From contig NZ_BAGJ01000011.1 in the NCBI RefSeq assembly GCF_000308775.1, positions 1-64,000 of the forward strand: a stretch of 64,000 nucleotides of DNA, read 5' to 3'. The notes below the pieces were generated by a model. The model was given only the letters and a program-made list of their open reading frames with translations, did not search any database and was not told the origin of the DNA. This stretch comes from Nocardia testacea NBRC 100365. Its GTDB lineage: Bacteria > Actinomycetota > Actinomycetes > Mycobacteriales > Mycobacteriaceae. This document shows positions 54,355 to 63,670 of this stretch, piece by piece (positions within the stretch are counted from its first letter, which is position 1; every line of letters starts with the position of its first letter). The translations under genes were made by a program, and so were the position numbers.

Positions 54355-55026
54355 ATGTCGACCGATCAGCAGACCAACGGCTACACGGCCGATATCCCTG
54401 CCGAGCTGGGAGAGAGCGGCCGGCCGGCCGCGGAGCTGGTCGCGCTGCACACCGGTAGACGCTTCGATCAGCCGCGGGCCGAGGCGGCGGTGCGCGAGCT
54501 GCTCCTCGCGGTCGGCGAGAACCCGGACCGCCCGGGCCTGCTCGATACGCCCGCCCGGGTGGCCCGCGCCTATCGGGAAATGTTCGCCGGGTTGTACGTC
54601 GAGCCGGACGCGGTCCTCAACACCACCTTCGACGAGGAACACCAGGAACTCGTTCTGGTGCGGGATATCCCGATGTACTCGACCTGCGAACACCACCTCG
54701 TGTCGTTCCACGGTGTCGCCCATGTCGGATACATCCCGGGCCCGCACGGCCGGGTGACCGGGCTGTCCAAACTGGCGCGGCTGGTCGATCTCTACGCCAA
54801 ACGCCCCCAGGTGCAGGAACGGCTCACCAGCCAGATCGCCGACGCGGTCATGCGGAAGCTGGATCCGCGCGGCGCGATCGTCGTGGTCGAGGCCGAACAT
54901 CTGTGCATGGCCATGCGCGGTATCCGGAAACCCGGCGCCAGCACGACCACCTCGGCCGTCCGCGGGCTCTTGCAGACCAGCTCGGCCTCCCGTGCCGAGG
55001 CCCTCGACTTGATCCTGCGCAAGTGA
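54355..55026 (+). CDS. folE: GTP cyclohydrolase I
   Basis: 223 residues. First step of folate synthesis, GTP to 7,8-dihydroneopterin triphosphate. Zinc ligands are visible in [20 protein letters not shown] (Cys, His) and in [13 protein letters not shown]. The C-terminal [17 protein letters not shown] is the oligomer-forming helix. ATG 54355 follows GGAGG. Its stop overlaps the folP start. Corresponds to Rv3609c. Confidence 0.97.
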   Translation: MSTDQQTNGYTADIPAELGESGRPAAELVALHTGRRFDQPRAEAAVRELLLAVGENPDRPGLLDTPARVARAYREMFAGLYVEPDAVLNTTFDEEHQELVLVRDIPMYSTCEHHLVSFHGVAHVGYIPGPHGRVTGLSKLARLVDLYAKRPQVQERLTSQIADAVMRKLDPRGAIVVVEAEHLCMAMRGIRKPGASTTTSAVRGLLQTSSASRAEALDLILRK

Positions 55027-55937
55027 CTGACCCGCGCACGGCCGTCGCCGTACCGACTCTCACCGGAGTGCGGCCGCGCCCCGGCGTGGAGCCGCGCCCC
55101 GGCCGCTCCTGCGTCGTGATGGGCGTGGTCAACGTGACCAGCGATTCCTTCTCCGACGGGGGCCGCTACCTCGATCCCCAGCGTGCGATCGAACACGGTA
55201 TCCGGCTCTACGAGATGGGCGCCGACATCATCGATGTCGGCGGTGAGTCGACCCGGCCCGGCGCCGTGCGGGTCGAGGTGGAGACCGAGGTCGACCGGGT
55301 GGTCCCGGTGCTGCGCGGGCTGGTTGCCGCCGGGATACCGACCAGCGTCGACACCATGCGGGCCCAGGTCGCCGAAGCAGCCGTCGCCGCCGGCGTGACG
55401 GTGATCAACGATGTGTCCGGCGGCCGCGCCGATCCGGCGATGGCCGGGGTCGTCGCCGCCGCCGATATCCCGTGGATCCTCATGCACTGGCGGGCCGCGT
55501 CGGACCACCGGCACACCGGCCCGGCCGACCATTACGACGATGTGGTCGCCGAGGTCCGTGCCGAGCTGGGGGTACAGGTGCGGCACGCGATCGACGCGGG
55601 CGTCGATCCCGCCCGGATCATCTTGGATCCCGGTCTCGGCTTCGCGAAGAACGCGGAGCACAACTGGGCACTGCTGGGCGCCCTGGACAAATTCGTCGCC
55701 GACGGGTTCCCGGTGCTCATCGGCGCCTCGCGGAAACGGTTCCTGGGGTCGTTGCTGGCCGACGGTGCCGGCCCGCGCCCGCCGGCCGGCCGGGAGACCG
55801 CCACCGCCACCGTTTCCGCACTCGCCGCCTGGCACGGCGCCTGGGGTGTCCGGGTCCACGATGTGCGCGGTACCCAGGATGCCCTTGCCGTGACCGACGC
55901 CTGGCGGCGCGCGCAGCAGCCGGGAACGCCGCGGTGA
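55023..55937 (+). CDS. folP: Dihydropteroate synthase
   Basis: 304 residues, sulfonamide target. It joins 6-hydroxymethyl-dihydropterin pyrophosphate to p-aminobenzoate. Motifs: [34 protein letters not shown] and [19 protein letters not shown] 55023 overlaps the folE stop; upstream frame would run into folE. The order folE-folP-folB-folK is that of Rv3609c-Rv3606c. Confidence 0.97.
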   Translation: MTDPRTAVAVPTLTGVRPRPGVEPRPGRSCVVMGVVNVTSDSFSDGGRYLDPQRAIEHGIRLYEMGADIIDVGGESTRPGAVRVEVETEVDRVVPVLRGLVAAGIPTSVDTMRAQVAEAAVAAGVTVINDVSGGRADPAMAGVVAAADIPWILMHWRAASDHRHTGPADHYDDVVAEVRAELGVQVRHAIDAGVDPARIILDPGLGFAKNAEHNWALLGALDKFVADGFPVLIGASRKRFLGSLLADGAGPRPPAGRETATATVSALAAWHGAWGVRVHDVRGTQDALAVTDAWRRAQQPGTPR

Positions 55938-56326
55938 GCGCACCGGCGCCCGGCCCGGACCGGATCGAGTTGCGCGGCCTGCGGGTCTTCGGCCGGCACG
56001 GAGTTTTCGAGCACGAACGCCGCGACGGGCAGGAATTCGTGGTGGACCTCACCGTCTGGACGGATTTCGGCGCCGCGGCGGCCGCCGACGATCTCACCCG
56101 CACCGTCGACTACGGCGCGCTCGCGGAGCTGGCCGTGCGAATCGTGGCAGGCCCGCCCCGGAATCTGATCGAAACCGTCGCCACCGAGATCGCCGGCCGG
56201 GTGCGTGAAGTGCCCGGCGTCGCCGATGTCGAGGTGGTACTGCACAAACCGGCCGCCCCCATCCCGCACAACTTCGCCGATGTGCGGGTCGTCACCGCGG
56301 GGCGCCGGGGGCAGGGGGCCCCGTGA
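55934..56326 (+). CDS. folB: Dihydroneopterin aldolase
   Basis: 130 residues, near the usual length. It cleaves 7,8-dihydroneopterin to 6-hydroxymethyl-dihydropterin and glycolaldehyde. The start [20 protein letters not shown] holds the conserved His and Glu, and [13 protein letters not shown] is the substrate-binding end. GTG 55934 overlaps the folP stop (GTGA). Confidence 0.96.
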   Translation: MSAPAPGPDRIELRGLRVFGRHGVFEHERRDGQEFVVDLTVWTDFGAAAAADDLTRTVDYGALAELAVRIVAGPPRNLIETVATEIAGRVREVPGVADVEVVLHKPAAPIPHNFADVRVVTAGRRGQGAP

Positions 56327-56868
56327 CGCGCGCCGTGCTCTCGATCGGTTCGAATATGGGGGATCGGCTAACACTTTTGCGCAGTGTCGTCACCGGGCTC
56401 GGTGCCCGGGTGCGCGCCGCATCACCGGTGTACACCACCGCACCCTGGGGTGGGGTGGAGCAGGACGATTTCCTCAATGCCGTGGTGGTGGCCGAGGACC
56501 CGGCCTACGACTGCCGGGATTGGTTGCGGCACGGACAGCGGTTGGAGCAGGCGGCCGGGCGGGAGCGGGCGGTGCGCTGGGGCGCCCGGACTCTCGACGT
56601 GGATATCGTCTCCTGCGCCGAGCGGGCCGGGGGGCGGCCGCGTGCGCTGCGCAGTGCCGAGCCCGATCTCACGCTCCCGCATCCGCAGGCGCACAATCGC
56701 GCGTTCGTCCTGATTCCCTGGCTCGATGTGGAACCCGACGCGTCCTTGGCCGTCGAGGGGACCGAACGCAGCGTGCGCGACCTCCTGGCGGAGCTGGACC
56801 CCGCCGAACGCGCCGGGGTGCGACGCACGGAACTCACACTTCTACCCGCCGCGAGGACGGTGCCATGA
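56323..56868 (+). CDS. folK: 2-amino-4-hydroxy-6-hydroxymethyldihydropteridine diphosphokinase
   Basis: 181 residues. It pyrophosphorylates the pterin that folP uses. The signature [18 protein letters not shown] is at the N terminus, then [14 protein letters not shown] with the two catalytic Asp, and [23 protein letters not shown] 56323 overlaps the folB stop (GTGA). Confidence 0.95.
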   Translation: MTRAVLSIGSNMGDRLTLLRSVVTGLGARVRAASPVYTTAPWGGVEQDDFLNAVVVAEDPAYDCRDWLRHGQRLEQAAGRERAVRWGARTLDVDIVSCAERAGGRPRALRSAEPDLTLPHPQAHNRAFVLIPWLDVEPDASLAVEGTERSVRDLLAELDPAERAGVRRTELTLLPAARTVP

Positions 56869-56932
56869 TGCGATACCTCCGCCTTCGCCAGGGTCTCCGC
56901 GGGCCGTATGGATCCGCTGCGAGGGGCGTTCG

Positions 56933-57469
56933 ATGACTCTCGGGGGCAGCGATATGAACACCGGCGGCGGTCCCGGCGACGACGACGGCGGCATGAAGCT
57001 GAAGCCCACCCGCGTGCGGGAGTTGCTGGCCAATGTGCTGATCGCGGGGGTGATCGCGTGGGTGGCCACCCGCTTGGCCTATGCGAATTTCCCGCCCATC
57101 TCCACCATTGCCGGCGCTTCCCTGTATCCGGTGGCGCTGCTGGAGGCCGCCCTCGGTTTCTATATCCGGACCAGGGTGAGCAACCGCCAGATCGGCGCGG
57201 ATTCGCGCCAGCTGCATCCGATCACCGTCGCACGCGCCCTCGCGCTGGCGAAGGCGTCGGCGCAGGTGGGATCGCTGGTGGGCGGAGTGTGGCTCGGATT
57301 CCTGCTGTGGATCTTCCCGCAGCGCGGTGACCTGCGGGCCGCCGACGCGGACTATCCCGGCGCGCTCATCGGATTCGGTGCCGGTATCGCCCTGGCCGTG
57401 GCCGCCCTGTGGCTCGAATACTGCTGCCGGGCCCCCGATGATCCGAGCGATGATCCGGCGCCGTCGTAG
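56933..57469 (+). CDS. DUF3180 membrane protein
   Basis: 178 residues, four membrane helices, family DUF3180 (Rv3605c-like). The first helix reads ANVLIAGVIAWVATRLAYA; the PITVARALALAKASAQVGSL loop is conserved in the family. Start ATG 56933 is used; ATG 56954 has a purine-rich GGGGGCAGCG just upstream and is an equally good choice. Function unknown. Confidence 0.85.
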   Translation: MTLGGSDMNTGGGPGDDDGGMKLKPTRVRELLANVLIAGVIAWVATRLAYANFPPISTIAGASLYPVALLEAALGFYIRTRVSNRQIGADSRQLHPITVARALALAKASAQVGSLVGGVWLGFLLWIFPQRGDLRAADADYPGALIGFGAGIALAVAALWLEYCCRAPDDPSDDPAPS

Positions 57470-57541
57470 GCCCGACGCCCGTGATCGATCCCGCCCTTTC
57501 CGACCTGGGCGATGACGAATATCGCGGCTACCCTTGCGGTC

Positions 57542-58669
57542 ATGGTTTCACCGTCCCGCAGTAGTACTTCCGCGCGCGGCCGGGAAGATGTGGGCAAGCT
57601 CTTCCTCGGTGCACTCGTCCTACTGGGTCTGGTGGCCAGCGTATTCCTTGTGCTGAGCGACAGCCTGCAATTCATCCGGGTGGGGTTGGTGGTCGCGTTG
57701 TGGGCGGCGGTTCTGGGTGCCTGGGCAGTCGGCCGGTACCAGGCGAAGATGCGTGATCTGCGCCGCATCTACGAATTGGAACTCGAGCGCGAGATCAGCG
57801 CCCGCCGCGAACACGAACTCGGAGTCGAAGCGCGTGTGCGGTCGGAACTGGGTGCCGACGCGACCGAGATGGCGGCGCTGCGCGCCGAGCTCACGGTGCT
57901 GCGGCGACAGCTGGAGCGCCTCTTCGACGGCGACCTGCCGGCCGAGCGGCCCGCCCTGCGGGCGTCCGCGTTCCGGGTCCACGAGTTGCCCGGTGCCCAG
58001 GACCGGCCGGGGCTCGCGCCGGGCTGGCAGGGGCCCGACGAAGGTGAGCGGCGCGCCGTGGACGCCTGGGCCGATGTCGCGGCGAGCTGGTCGCACGCCG
58101 CCGACGGCTGGGCCGGCACCGAAGCCGAGGCCGCCGAACCGGCGACCGGCACCGGGGAACGTAATGCCGCGACCCCCGTCTACGAAACCGACCATCCGGA
58201 CCGGCCGCGGTTCGCCGGCCCGGACGACGCGCCGGTCACCGCGGAAACGGCGATCGTCCGGTTCGACGACGATCCGCCCTACCGGCCGACCTCCGAGATC
58301 TCCGGGCCGAGCTGGGCGGACGCCTTCACCGAGGTGTACGACGAACCGGATGCCGGCGACGACCGCTACGGCCCGCTGCTGCGCGACGAGCCCTTCCACG
58401 GTCCGCCCGCTCCGGACAGCGAGGCCCCGGATTCCCGTCCACCGGTGCCGCAGGCGTCCGCTACCGCCGCCGAACCGGCCGGGCCGAGGGCCGACGGCGC
58501 ATCCGGCAACGGAAAAACCCACGCACCCGCCCCGGCGGGCAAGCTGTTCCCGCGATCGGCGAACTCCCGGCGCCGGCGCACCCAGGCCGACGCGGCCGGG
58601 AACCGGCGGCTGTCGGTCGCCGAGATCATGGCCAACCTGCGTCAGGAAGAGGAGCAGCGCAGCTCCTGA
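57542..58669 (+). CDS. Conserved membrane protein, Rv3604c-like (DUF6779 type)
   Basis: 375 residues. Two membrane helices at about residues 18-37 and 43-63 are followed by an Arg/Glu-rich helical stretch (MRDLRRIYELELEREISARR) and a long Pro/Ala/Asp-rich tail that looks disordered and ends with a basic segment and LSVAEIMANLRQEEEQ. ATG 57542 is used. The gene order folK-DUF3180-this-DUF2520-panC is that of Rv3606c-Rv3602c. Function unknown. Confidence 0.8.
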   Translation: MVSPSRSSTSARGREDVGKLFLGALVLLGLVASVFLVLSDSLQFIRVGLVVALWAAVLGAWAVGRYQAKMRDLRRIYELELEREISARREHELGVEARVRSELGADATEMAALRAELTVLRRQLERLFDGDLPAERPALRASAFRVHELPGAQDRPGLAPGWQGPDEGERRAVDAWADVAASWSHAADGWAGTEAEAAEPATGTGERNAATPVYETDHPDRPRFAGPDDAPVTAETAIVRFDDDPPYRPTSEISGPSWADAFTEVYDEPDAGDDRYGPLLRDEPFHGPPAPDSEAPDSRPPVPQASATAAEPAGPRADGASGNGKTHAPAPAGKLFPRSANSRRRRTQADAAGNRRLSVAEIMANLRQEEEQRSS

Positions 58670-58785
58670 AGTGCGGCATATATCACCCGGGCGCCCATGG
58701 CGCAGTTGCGGGAGCCCGCCCTATCCTCGATTCGTAACGTCCGGTACCCGCAGCGCGGGACTGGAACGACTTCGAGAGGACACTG

Positions 58786-59733
58786 TTGACCTCGCCACGC
58801 GTGACTCCTGGCAACCCGGCCGCGAGTGGTGATCCGGCGCCCGCACGACTGACGGTAGGCATCGTCTCGGCGGGACGTGTGGGATCAGCCCTCGGCGCCG
58901 CGCTCGAGCGCGCCGGACATGTGGTGTTCGGCGTCGCCGCGATATCCGACGCTTCGGTGCGCCGGGCACAGTCCCGGCTGCCCGATTCGCAGATTCTTCC
59001 GGTCGAGGAAGTCGCTGCCCGCAGCGAGCTGCTGATTCTGGCCGTCCCGGACGCCGAGCTGGCCGGTCTGGTGCGGGGCCTGGCGAGTTCGGGCACAGTA
59101 CGTCCCGGCACGATCGTGGCCCACACTTCCGGAGCGAACGGCATCGGTGTGCTGGCCCCGCTGCGGGAGGCCGGTGCGCGACCGCTCGCCGTGCATCCCG
59201 CGATGACCTTCACCGGTCACGACGAAGACCTCTCCCGCCTGGCCAACGCCTGTTTCGGGATCACCGCCGCCGACGAGATCGGCTATGCCATCGCTCAGTC
59301 CCTGGTGATCGAGATGGGCGGCGAACCGGTCCGGGTGGCCGAGGAACACCGCACGCTCTACCACGCCGCGCTCGCGCACGGCAGCAACCACCTGGTCACA
59401 CTGGTACTGGACGCGGTGGAGGCGCTGCGCCAGGCGCTGGCCGGACCGGGTCTGCTGGGTCAGCAGACCGTCGACGACCAGCCGGGCGGTTTGCCCGAGC
59501 GCCTGCTCGCTCCGCTGGCCTCCGCTGCCCTGGACAATGCGCTGCGCCGCGGCCAGGCCGCACTCACCGGCCCGGTGGCCCGGGGTGACACCGCGGCCGT
59601 CGCCGCGCACCTCGAAGCGCTGACGGCGGCCGATCCCGAGATCGCCGCCGGTTACCGGGCCCTGTCGCGGCGGACCGCCGAACGGGCGCAGGCCCCCGCC
59701 GAACTTCGTGAGCTGCTGGAGGACCGCCGATGA
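58786..59733 (+). CDS. Rossmann-like and DUF2520 domain protein
   Basis: 315 residues, Rv3603c-like. An N-terminal NAD(P)-binding part ([20 protein letters not shown]) is followed by an all-helical DUF2520 domain with [20 protein letters not shown] and [20 protein letters not shown]. It resembles ketopantoate-reductase/6-phosphogluconate dehydrogenase folds and sits directly before panC; its use in pantothenate synthesis is suggested by context only. TTG 58786 is the start, with GAGAGGA 5 bases upstream. Confidence 0.88.
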   Translation: MTSPRVTPGNPAASGDPAPARLTVGIVSAGRVGSALGAALERAGHVVFGVAAISDASVRRAQSRLPDSQILPVEEVAARSELLILAVPDAELAGLVRGLASSGTVRPGTIVAHTSGANGIGVLAPLREAGARPLAVHPAMTFTGHDEDLSRLANACFGITAADEIGYAIAQSLVIEMGGEPVRVAEEHRTLYHAALAHGSNHLVTLVLDAVEALRQALAGPGLLGQQTVDDQPGGLPERLLAPLASAALDNALRRGQAALTGPVARGDTAAVAAHLEALTAADPEIAAGYRALSRRTAERAQAPAELRELLEDRR

Positions 59734-59776
59734 TGCGCTACCGCGGCCGGCGAGCAACAGGATCGAGGAGTGTGGC

Positions 59777-60742
59777 ATGACGGACTCGACCCTGCGCGGC
59801 GCGTACCGCGCCGGCGAACTCACCGTGCAGCACGATCCGGCGGTGCTGGGCAAGATCGTCCGCGCACTGCGCGGCACCGGACGCACCGTCGGCTTCGTGC
59901 CCACCATGGGCGCCCTGCACGAAGGCCATCTCGAACTGGTACGCCGCGCCAAGCGGACCAACCAGATCGTGGTGGTGTCCGTCTTCGTCAACCCACTGCA
60001 GTTCGGCGCCGGTGAGGACCTGGACAGCTACCCGCGCACGCTCGACGCCGACGTGGAGCTGCTGCGCGGCGAAGGGGTGGCCCTGGTTTTCGCGCCGAGT
60101 GCGGCGGATATGTATCCCGAGGGCCCGCGGACAACCGTCCAGCCCGGCCCGGCCGGCGCCGATCTGGAGGGCGCCTCCCGGCCCACTCATTTCGCCGGGA
60201 TGCTCACCGTGGTGGCCAAACTGCTGCAGATCGTGCACCCGCACGAGGCGTTCTTCGGCGAGAAGGATTACCAGCAGCTCACACTGATCCGCCAGATGGT
60301 CCGCGACCTGAACTTCGACGTGAGGATCGTGGCTGTACCGACCGTGCGGGAATCCGACGGCCTGGCTCTCTCCTCCCGCAACCGCTACCTCGACCCCGTC
60401 CAGCGCGAACTCGCGACCACACTGTCGGCCGCCCTACTGGCCGGCGCGCGCTCCGGCGAGGCCGGCGCGGATGCCGTCCTGGAGGCCGCGCACGCGGTCC
60501 TGGCCGCCGTCCCCGAGATCGAACTCGACTATCTCGAACTACGTGCCGCCGACCTGGGCCCCGCCCCCGAGTCCGGCAACGCCCGGCTGCTGATCGCGGC
60601 CCGCGTCGGCACCACCCGGCTGATCGACAATGCCCCCGTCCAGTTGGGAGTCCGGCTGGACGGCCACCCCGACGCCGACCTCATGACCCCCGGAACCCGG
60701 CAACTCGAGCCGAGCAGCTCCGACGGGACAAAACCTCGGTGA
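59777..60742 (+). CDS. panC: Pantoate-beta-alanine ligase
   Basis: 321 residues. It condenses pantoate and beta-alanine with ATP. HIGH-type motif [34 protein letters not shown], and [17 protein letters not shown] with KMSKS-like SSRNRYL are all present. ATG 59777 follows GAGGAG. A Ser/Lys-rich tail ends the protein. Corresponds to Rv3602c. Confidence 0.97.
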   Translation: MTDSTLRGAYRAGELTVQHDPAVLGKIVRALRGTGRTVGFVPTMGALHEGHLELVRRAKRTNQIVVVSVFVNPLQFGAGEDLDSYPRTLDADVELLRGEGVALVFAPSAADMYPEGPRTTVQPGPAGADLEGASRPTHFAGMLTVVAKLLQIVHPHEAFFGEKDYQQLTLIRQMVRDLNFDVRIVAVPTVRESDGLALSSRNRYLDPVQRELATTLSAALLAGARSGEAGADAVLEAAHAVLAAVPEIELDYLELRAADLGPAPESGNARLLIAARVGTTRLIDNAPVQLGVRLDGHPDADLMTPGTRQLEPSSSDGTKPR

Positions 60743-60999
60743 ACGCGCAATCTATTGCCCCCCGGCGGACTGCCGGTCACATCAACCGCAGTGGCCCGCT
60801 TCCATCTGCCTCGGATAGTCCACCCCTGAGGACGTGGCCCGCCCCCGGCTCTGGAGCGTGTGCAGTCGGCCGTCCAGAGGGTGGCGACCATTGAGCACTT
60901 ACAGAGTCGTGAACCTACTCAGGCTGGTCGGGGCGCACGCCCGGACGTATCCCATGGCTTCTCCGGATGGTCTGCCATAAACACAGAAAGGCGACGATG

Positions 61000-61419
61000 A
61001 TGTTGCGCACCATGATGAAGTCGAAGATCCACCGGGCGACCGTGACCCACGCTGATCTGCACTATGTCGGGTCGGTGACGATCGATCAGGATCTGCTCGA
61101 CGCGGCCGATCTGCTCGAGGGTGAGCAGGTCTGCATTGTCGACATCGATAACGGGGCCCGGCTCGAGACCTATGTGATCGCGGGCGAGCGCGGGTCTGGG
61201 GTGATCGGTATCAACGGTGCCGCGGCTCATCTGGTCAACCCCGGTGACCTGGTCATTCTCATCGCCTACGGCATGATGGACGAGGTCGAGCTGCGCGAGT
61301 ACGACCCGAAGGTGGTATTCGTCGACGACCGTAACCGCCCGGTCGAACTGGGCTCGGATCCGGCGCACGCGCCGGAGGGCTCGGATTTGATCAGCCCGCG
61401 CAATCTGACCTTCGTCTGA
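61000..61419 (+). CDS. panD: Aspartate 1-decarboxylase
   Basis: 139 residues, as in Rv3601c. Pyruvoyl enzyme that makes beta-alanine for panC; self-cleavage is at Gly24-Ser25 in [30 protein letters not shown] is the conserved C-terminal part. ATG 61000 is chosen, which puts the cleavage Gly-Ser at the canonical 24-25; the ATG at 60997 would add one Met. Ribosome binding site AAAGG. It is 17 bases ahead of coaX. Confidence 0.96.
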   Translation: MLRTMMKSKIHRATVTHADLHYVGSVTIDQDLLDAADLLEGEQVCIVDIDNGARLETYVIAGERGSGVIGINGAAAHLVNPGDLVILIAYGMMDEVELREYDPKVVFVDDRNRPVELGSDPAHAPEGSDLISPRNLTFV

Positions 61420-61436
61420 GCGGCGGCGGTGACCGG

Positions 61437-62231
61437 ATGCTCTTGACCATCGACGTCCGCACGACCAGCACGGTGGTCGGGCTCACCGCGGGTTCCGGAT
61501 CGCAGGCCGAGTTGGTCAGGCATTGGCGGATCCACACCAACCCGCTGCATACCGCCGACGAGTTCGCGATGAGTCTGCGGGGACTGGTGGGCCCGGATCT
61601 CGACGCGGTGACCGGGGTGGCCGGTTTGTCGACCGTGCCGCCGGTACTGCGTGAATTGCGGTTCATGCTGGATCGCTACTGGCAGCATGTGCCGCATGTG
61701 CTGGTCGAGCCCGGCGTCCGGACCGGTATTCCGCTGCTGGTGGACAATCCGAAGGAGGTCGGTGCGGACCGGATCGTCAACAGCCTCGCCGCCCATCATC
61801 AGTTCGGTGGTGCCGCGATCGTGGTGGATTTCGGTGTGTCTATCTGTGTCGATCTCGTATCGGCCAAGGGGGAGTTCCTCGGCGGCGTGATCGCGCCGGG
61901 GGTGGAGACCGCGACCGAGGCGCTCACGGAGCGGACCGCGTTGCGCCGGGTGGAGCTGAGCAGACCCCGGTCGGTGGTGGGGAAGAACAGCGTCGAATGC
62001 ATCCAGTCCGGTGCGATCTTCGGTTTCGCCGGTCTGGTGGACGGGCTGGTGGACCGTATCCGCGACGATATCGACGGTTTCGCCGGTGACGGGGTGGCGG
62101 TGGTGGCCACCGGTGCGGTGGCTCCGCTGATCATCGATGAATCCGAGACCATCGAGCACCACGAGCCGCATCTGACGATCACGGGGCTGCGGCTGGTCTT
62201 CGAGCGCAATCAGCGCCGCGCCCGCGGTTGA
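61437..62231 (+). CDS. coaX: Type III pantothenate kinase
   Basis: 264 residues. Phosphorylates pantothenate, first step to coenzyme A. ASKHA fold with [16 protein letters not shown], the second motif [20 protein letters not shown] and [18 protein letters not shown], where many members have GTATTxD; here it reads FGVSICVD, so the Thr pair is replaced by Val/Ser. Downstream [14 protein letters not shown] and TGAVAPLI are as expected. It follows panD by 17 bases. Confidence 0.92.
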   Translation: MLLTIDVRTTSTVVGLTAGSGSQAELVRHWRIHTNPLHTADEFAMSLRGLVGPDLDAVTGVAGLSTVPPVLRELRFMLDRYWQHVPHVLVEPGVRTGIPLLVDNPKEVGADRIVNSLAAHHQFGGAAIVVDFGVSICVDLVSAKGEFLGGVIAPGVETATEALTERTALRRVELSRPRSVVGKNSVECIQSGAIFGFAGLVDGLVDRIRDDIDGFAGDGVAVVATGAVAPLIIDESETIEHHEPHLTITGLRLVFERNQRRARG

Positions 62232-62296
62232 TGCCGCTACCCGCGGCTGTGATGTATTCCGCCGATTCGAATGTGGCCGCGCTGCCGTCTGCTTGC

Positions 62297-62302
62297 TAAG
62301 CT
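62297..62302 (+). promoter_or_regulatory. -10-like hexamer before the leaderless leader ORF
   Basis: TAAGCT fits the actinobacterial TANNNT consensus and ends 6 bases before GTG 62309, which would make transcription begin on or next to the start codon. No clear -35 element is seen near 62274-62280. Confidence 0.5.
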
Positions 62303-62308
62303 CACCGT

Positions 62309-62350
62309 GTGCTGAACCGCATGCGTACCCAGGAGTGTTGTCGAGGCTGA
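62309..62350 (+). CDS. Putative Cys-Cys leader peptide
   Basis: GTG CTG AAC CGC ATG CGT ACC CAG GAG TGT TGT CGA GGC TGA would encode a 13-residue peptide (VLNRMRTQECCRG), or nine residues from the internal ATG 62321. The tandem Cys codons at 62336-62341 end where the first of four alternating hairpin segments begins. The layout matches leaderless polycysteine short ORFs reported to regulate cysteine-related operons in mycobacteria. Peptide function as such is unlikely; it would be a ribosome-position sensor. Confidence 0.65.
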   Translation: MLNRMRTQECCRG

Positions 62351-62396
62351 TTCGCCTCGACCGTTCGAGGCATTCTGCAGTCCTCGACCGTTTTTT
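62341..62396 (+). promoter_or_regulatory. Attenuator with alternative hairpins and T-run terminator
   Basis: Four segments: A TCGAGGC (62341-62347), B GCCTCGA (62354-62360), C TCGAGGC (62365-62371), D CCTCGA (62382-62387). A can pair with B (6-base loop), B with C (4-base loop), and C with D (stem extended by flanking G-C pairs with one mismatch). The C:D stem is followed directly by six Ts (62391-62396), so it is a Rho-independent terminator, while B:C would prevent it. The downstream start codon is 20 bases after the T run. Confidence 0.75.
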
Positions 62397-62415
62397 ACTT
62401 CCTGGAGATGCGCTC

Positions 62416-63042
62416 ATGCATTCGCCTGTTCTCTCGTCCGTAGTGCGCCGGTCGGCCCGTGATAATTCCGCCGCGGCCGCGAATCCGATTCCCGACCGTC
62501 CCATCGCCCCGGCTCTGCCGACGCGGCTGCGCCCGGCGGATCTGCTCCGCCTGACCGACGAGACCGGTGAGGACGTGCTCTCCGGACGGTACGACCATCT
62601 ACTTCCCGCGGACGGTCTGTGGCCGGCGGTCGATCGCTGGGCCACCCGGCTGGTCTCCGACGACGAGGTCGATGTCTGGCTGATCAGCTGGACTCCGGAC
62701 AAATCCACGAAACTGCACGATCATGCCGGTTCGCTCGGGGCGCTCACCGTGCTCAGCGGGGCACTGGCCGAATACCGCTGGAACGGTACCGAACTGCGTC
62801 ACCGGGTGCTGTCCGCCGGTGATCAGGCCGCGTTCCCGATCGGCTGGGTGCACGACGTCGTGCGCGCCCCCGACCGGATCGCGGTCGCGGGCTCGTCCGG
62901 CACCGGACCGCTGGACCCCACCTTGAGCGTGCACGCCTACTCGCCGCCGCTCACTGCCATGTCCTATTACGAAGTGACCGGCCACGGCAGCCTGCGGCGT
63001 ACCCACACCGTTCTCACCGACCAGCCCGAAGGTGACCTCTGA
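62416..63042 (+). CDS. Cysteine dioxygenase-like thiol dioxygenase
   Basis: 208 residues, cupin fold. Iron ligands are the His pair in STKLHDHAGSLGAL and a third His in FPIGWVHDVV, the three-His site of thiol dioxygenases; SVHAYSPPLTAMSYYEV is conserved in the CDO family. It would oxidise cysteine, or another thiol such as 3-mercaptopropionate, to the sulfinic acid. ATG 62416 with GGAG 8 bases upstream. The stop overlaps the rhodanese start. Confidence 0.85.
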   Translation: MHSPVLSSVVRRSARDNSAAAANPIPDRPIAPALPTRLRPADLLRLTDETGEDVLSGRYDHLLPADGLWPAVDRWATRLVSDDEVDVWLISWTPDKSTKLHDHAGSLGALTVLSGALAEYRWNGTELRHRVLSAGDQAAFPIGWVHDVVRAPDRIAVAGSSGTGPLDPTLSVHAYSPPLTAMSYYEVTGHGSLRRTHTVLTDQPEGDL

Positions 63043-63473
63043 TGTCGCGACTGACCATTGATCAGATGCTCGACCAGGCCCGCGCGCAGTTGCGCCGGAT
63101 CCATCCCGTAGAACTGCCCGCCGCGCTCGCCCGCGGGGCGATTCTGGTGGATATCCGCCCCGCGGCGCAGCGGGCCAGGGAAGGGGCGCTGCCCGGAGCC
63201 CTGGTCATCGAACGGAATGTGCTCGAGTGGCGGCTCGATCCCAGCAGTTCGGCCCGCCTGGCGCTGGCCACCGACCACGATGTCGAATGGGTAGTGGTCT
63301 GCTCGGAGGGATACACCTCCAGCCTCGCGGCGGCGTCGTTGCGCCAATTGGGACTGCATCGCGCGACCGATCTGGTCGGCGGGTACAAGGCGCTGGAGGC
63401 CGCCGGTATGCGATCGGTGGCCACCGGTGCCGCGCACTTCACCAGGGAAGTTCGTTCGCTCGCCGTTCTCTGA
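63042..63473 (+). CDS. Rhodanese-like sulfurtransferase
   Basis: 143 residues, one rhodanese domain. Active-site loop with the persulfide Cys is VVVCSEGYTSSLAAASL; ALARGAILVDIRPAAQRARE is the conserved N-terminal Asp-Ile-Arg region, and LVGGYKALEAAGM the end. ATG 63042 overlaps the dioxygenase stop (TGATG). A sulfane-sulfur-transfer role beside thiol oxidation makes sense, as in mitochondrial sulfur catabolism. Confidence 0.88.
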   Translation: MSRLTIDQMLDQARAQLRRIHPVELPAALARGAILVDIRPAAQRAREGALPGALVIERNVLEWRLDPSSSARLALATDHDVEWVVVCSEGYTSSLAAASLRQLGLHRATDLVGGYKALEAAGMRSVATGAAHFTREVRSLAVL

Positions 63474-63509
63474 ATTGTTGTCCTCGGTCGAATGCGGCCG
63501 GACGACAAT
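63474..63509 (+). terminator. Stem-loop after the rhodanese gene
   Basis: ATTGTTGTCC (63474-63483) pairs with GGACGACAAT (63500-63509) with one wobble pair around a 16-base loop; it begins right at the rhodanese stop. Confidence 0.65.
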
Positions 63510-63670
63510 ACATTTCCGCCGCGTGGCGGATCCCCGGGAAAATTCTAAGCAACCAAATGGTCTATTTCTTCCGGGGCGCCCCGCCGTGCCTTCCGCGAGT
63601 GATTCCTTATCGCACGGTTGGGCCGGGCGGATGACGAATCGGTTTGCGGTGCACGCTAGGGTGGTTCGCT

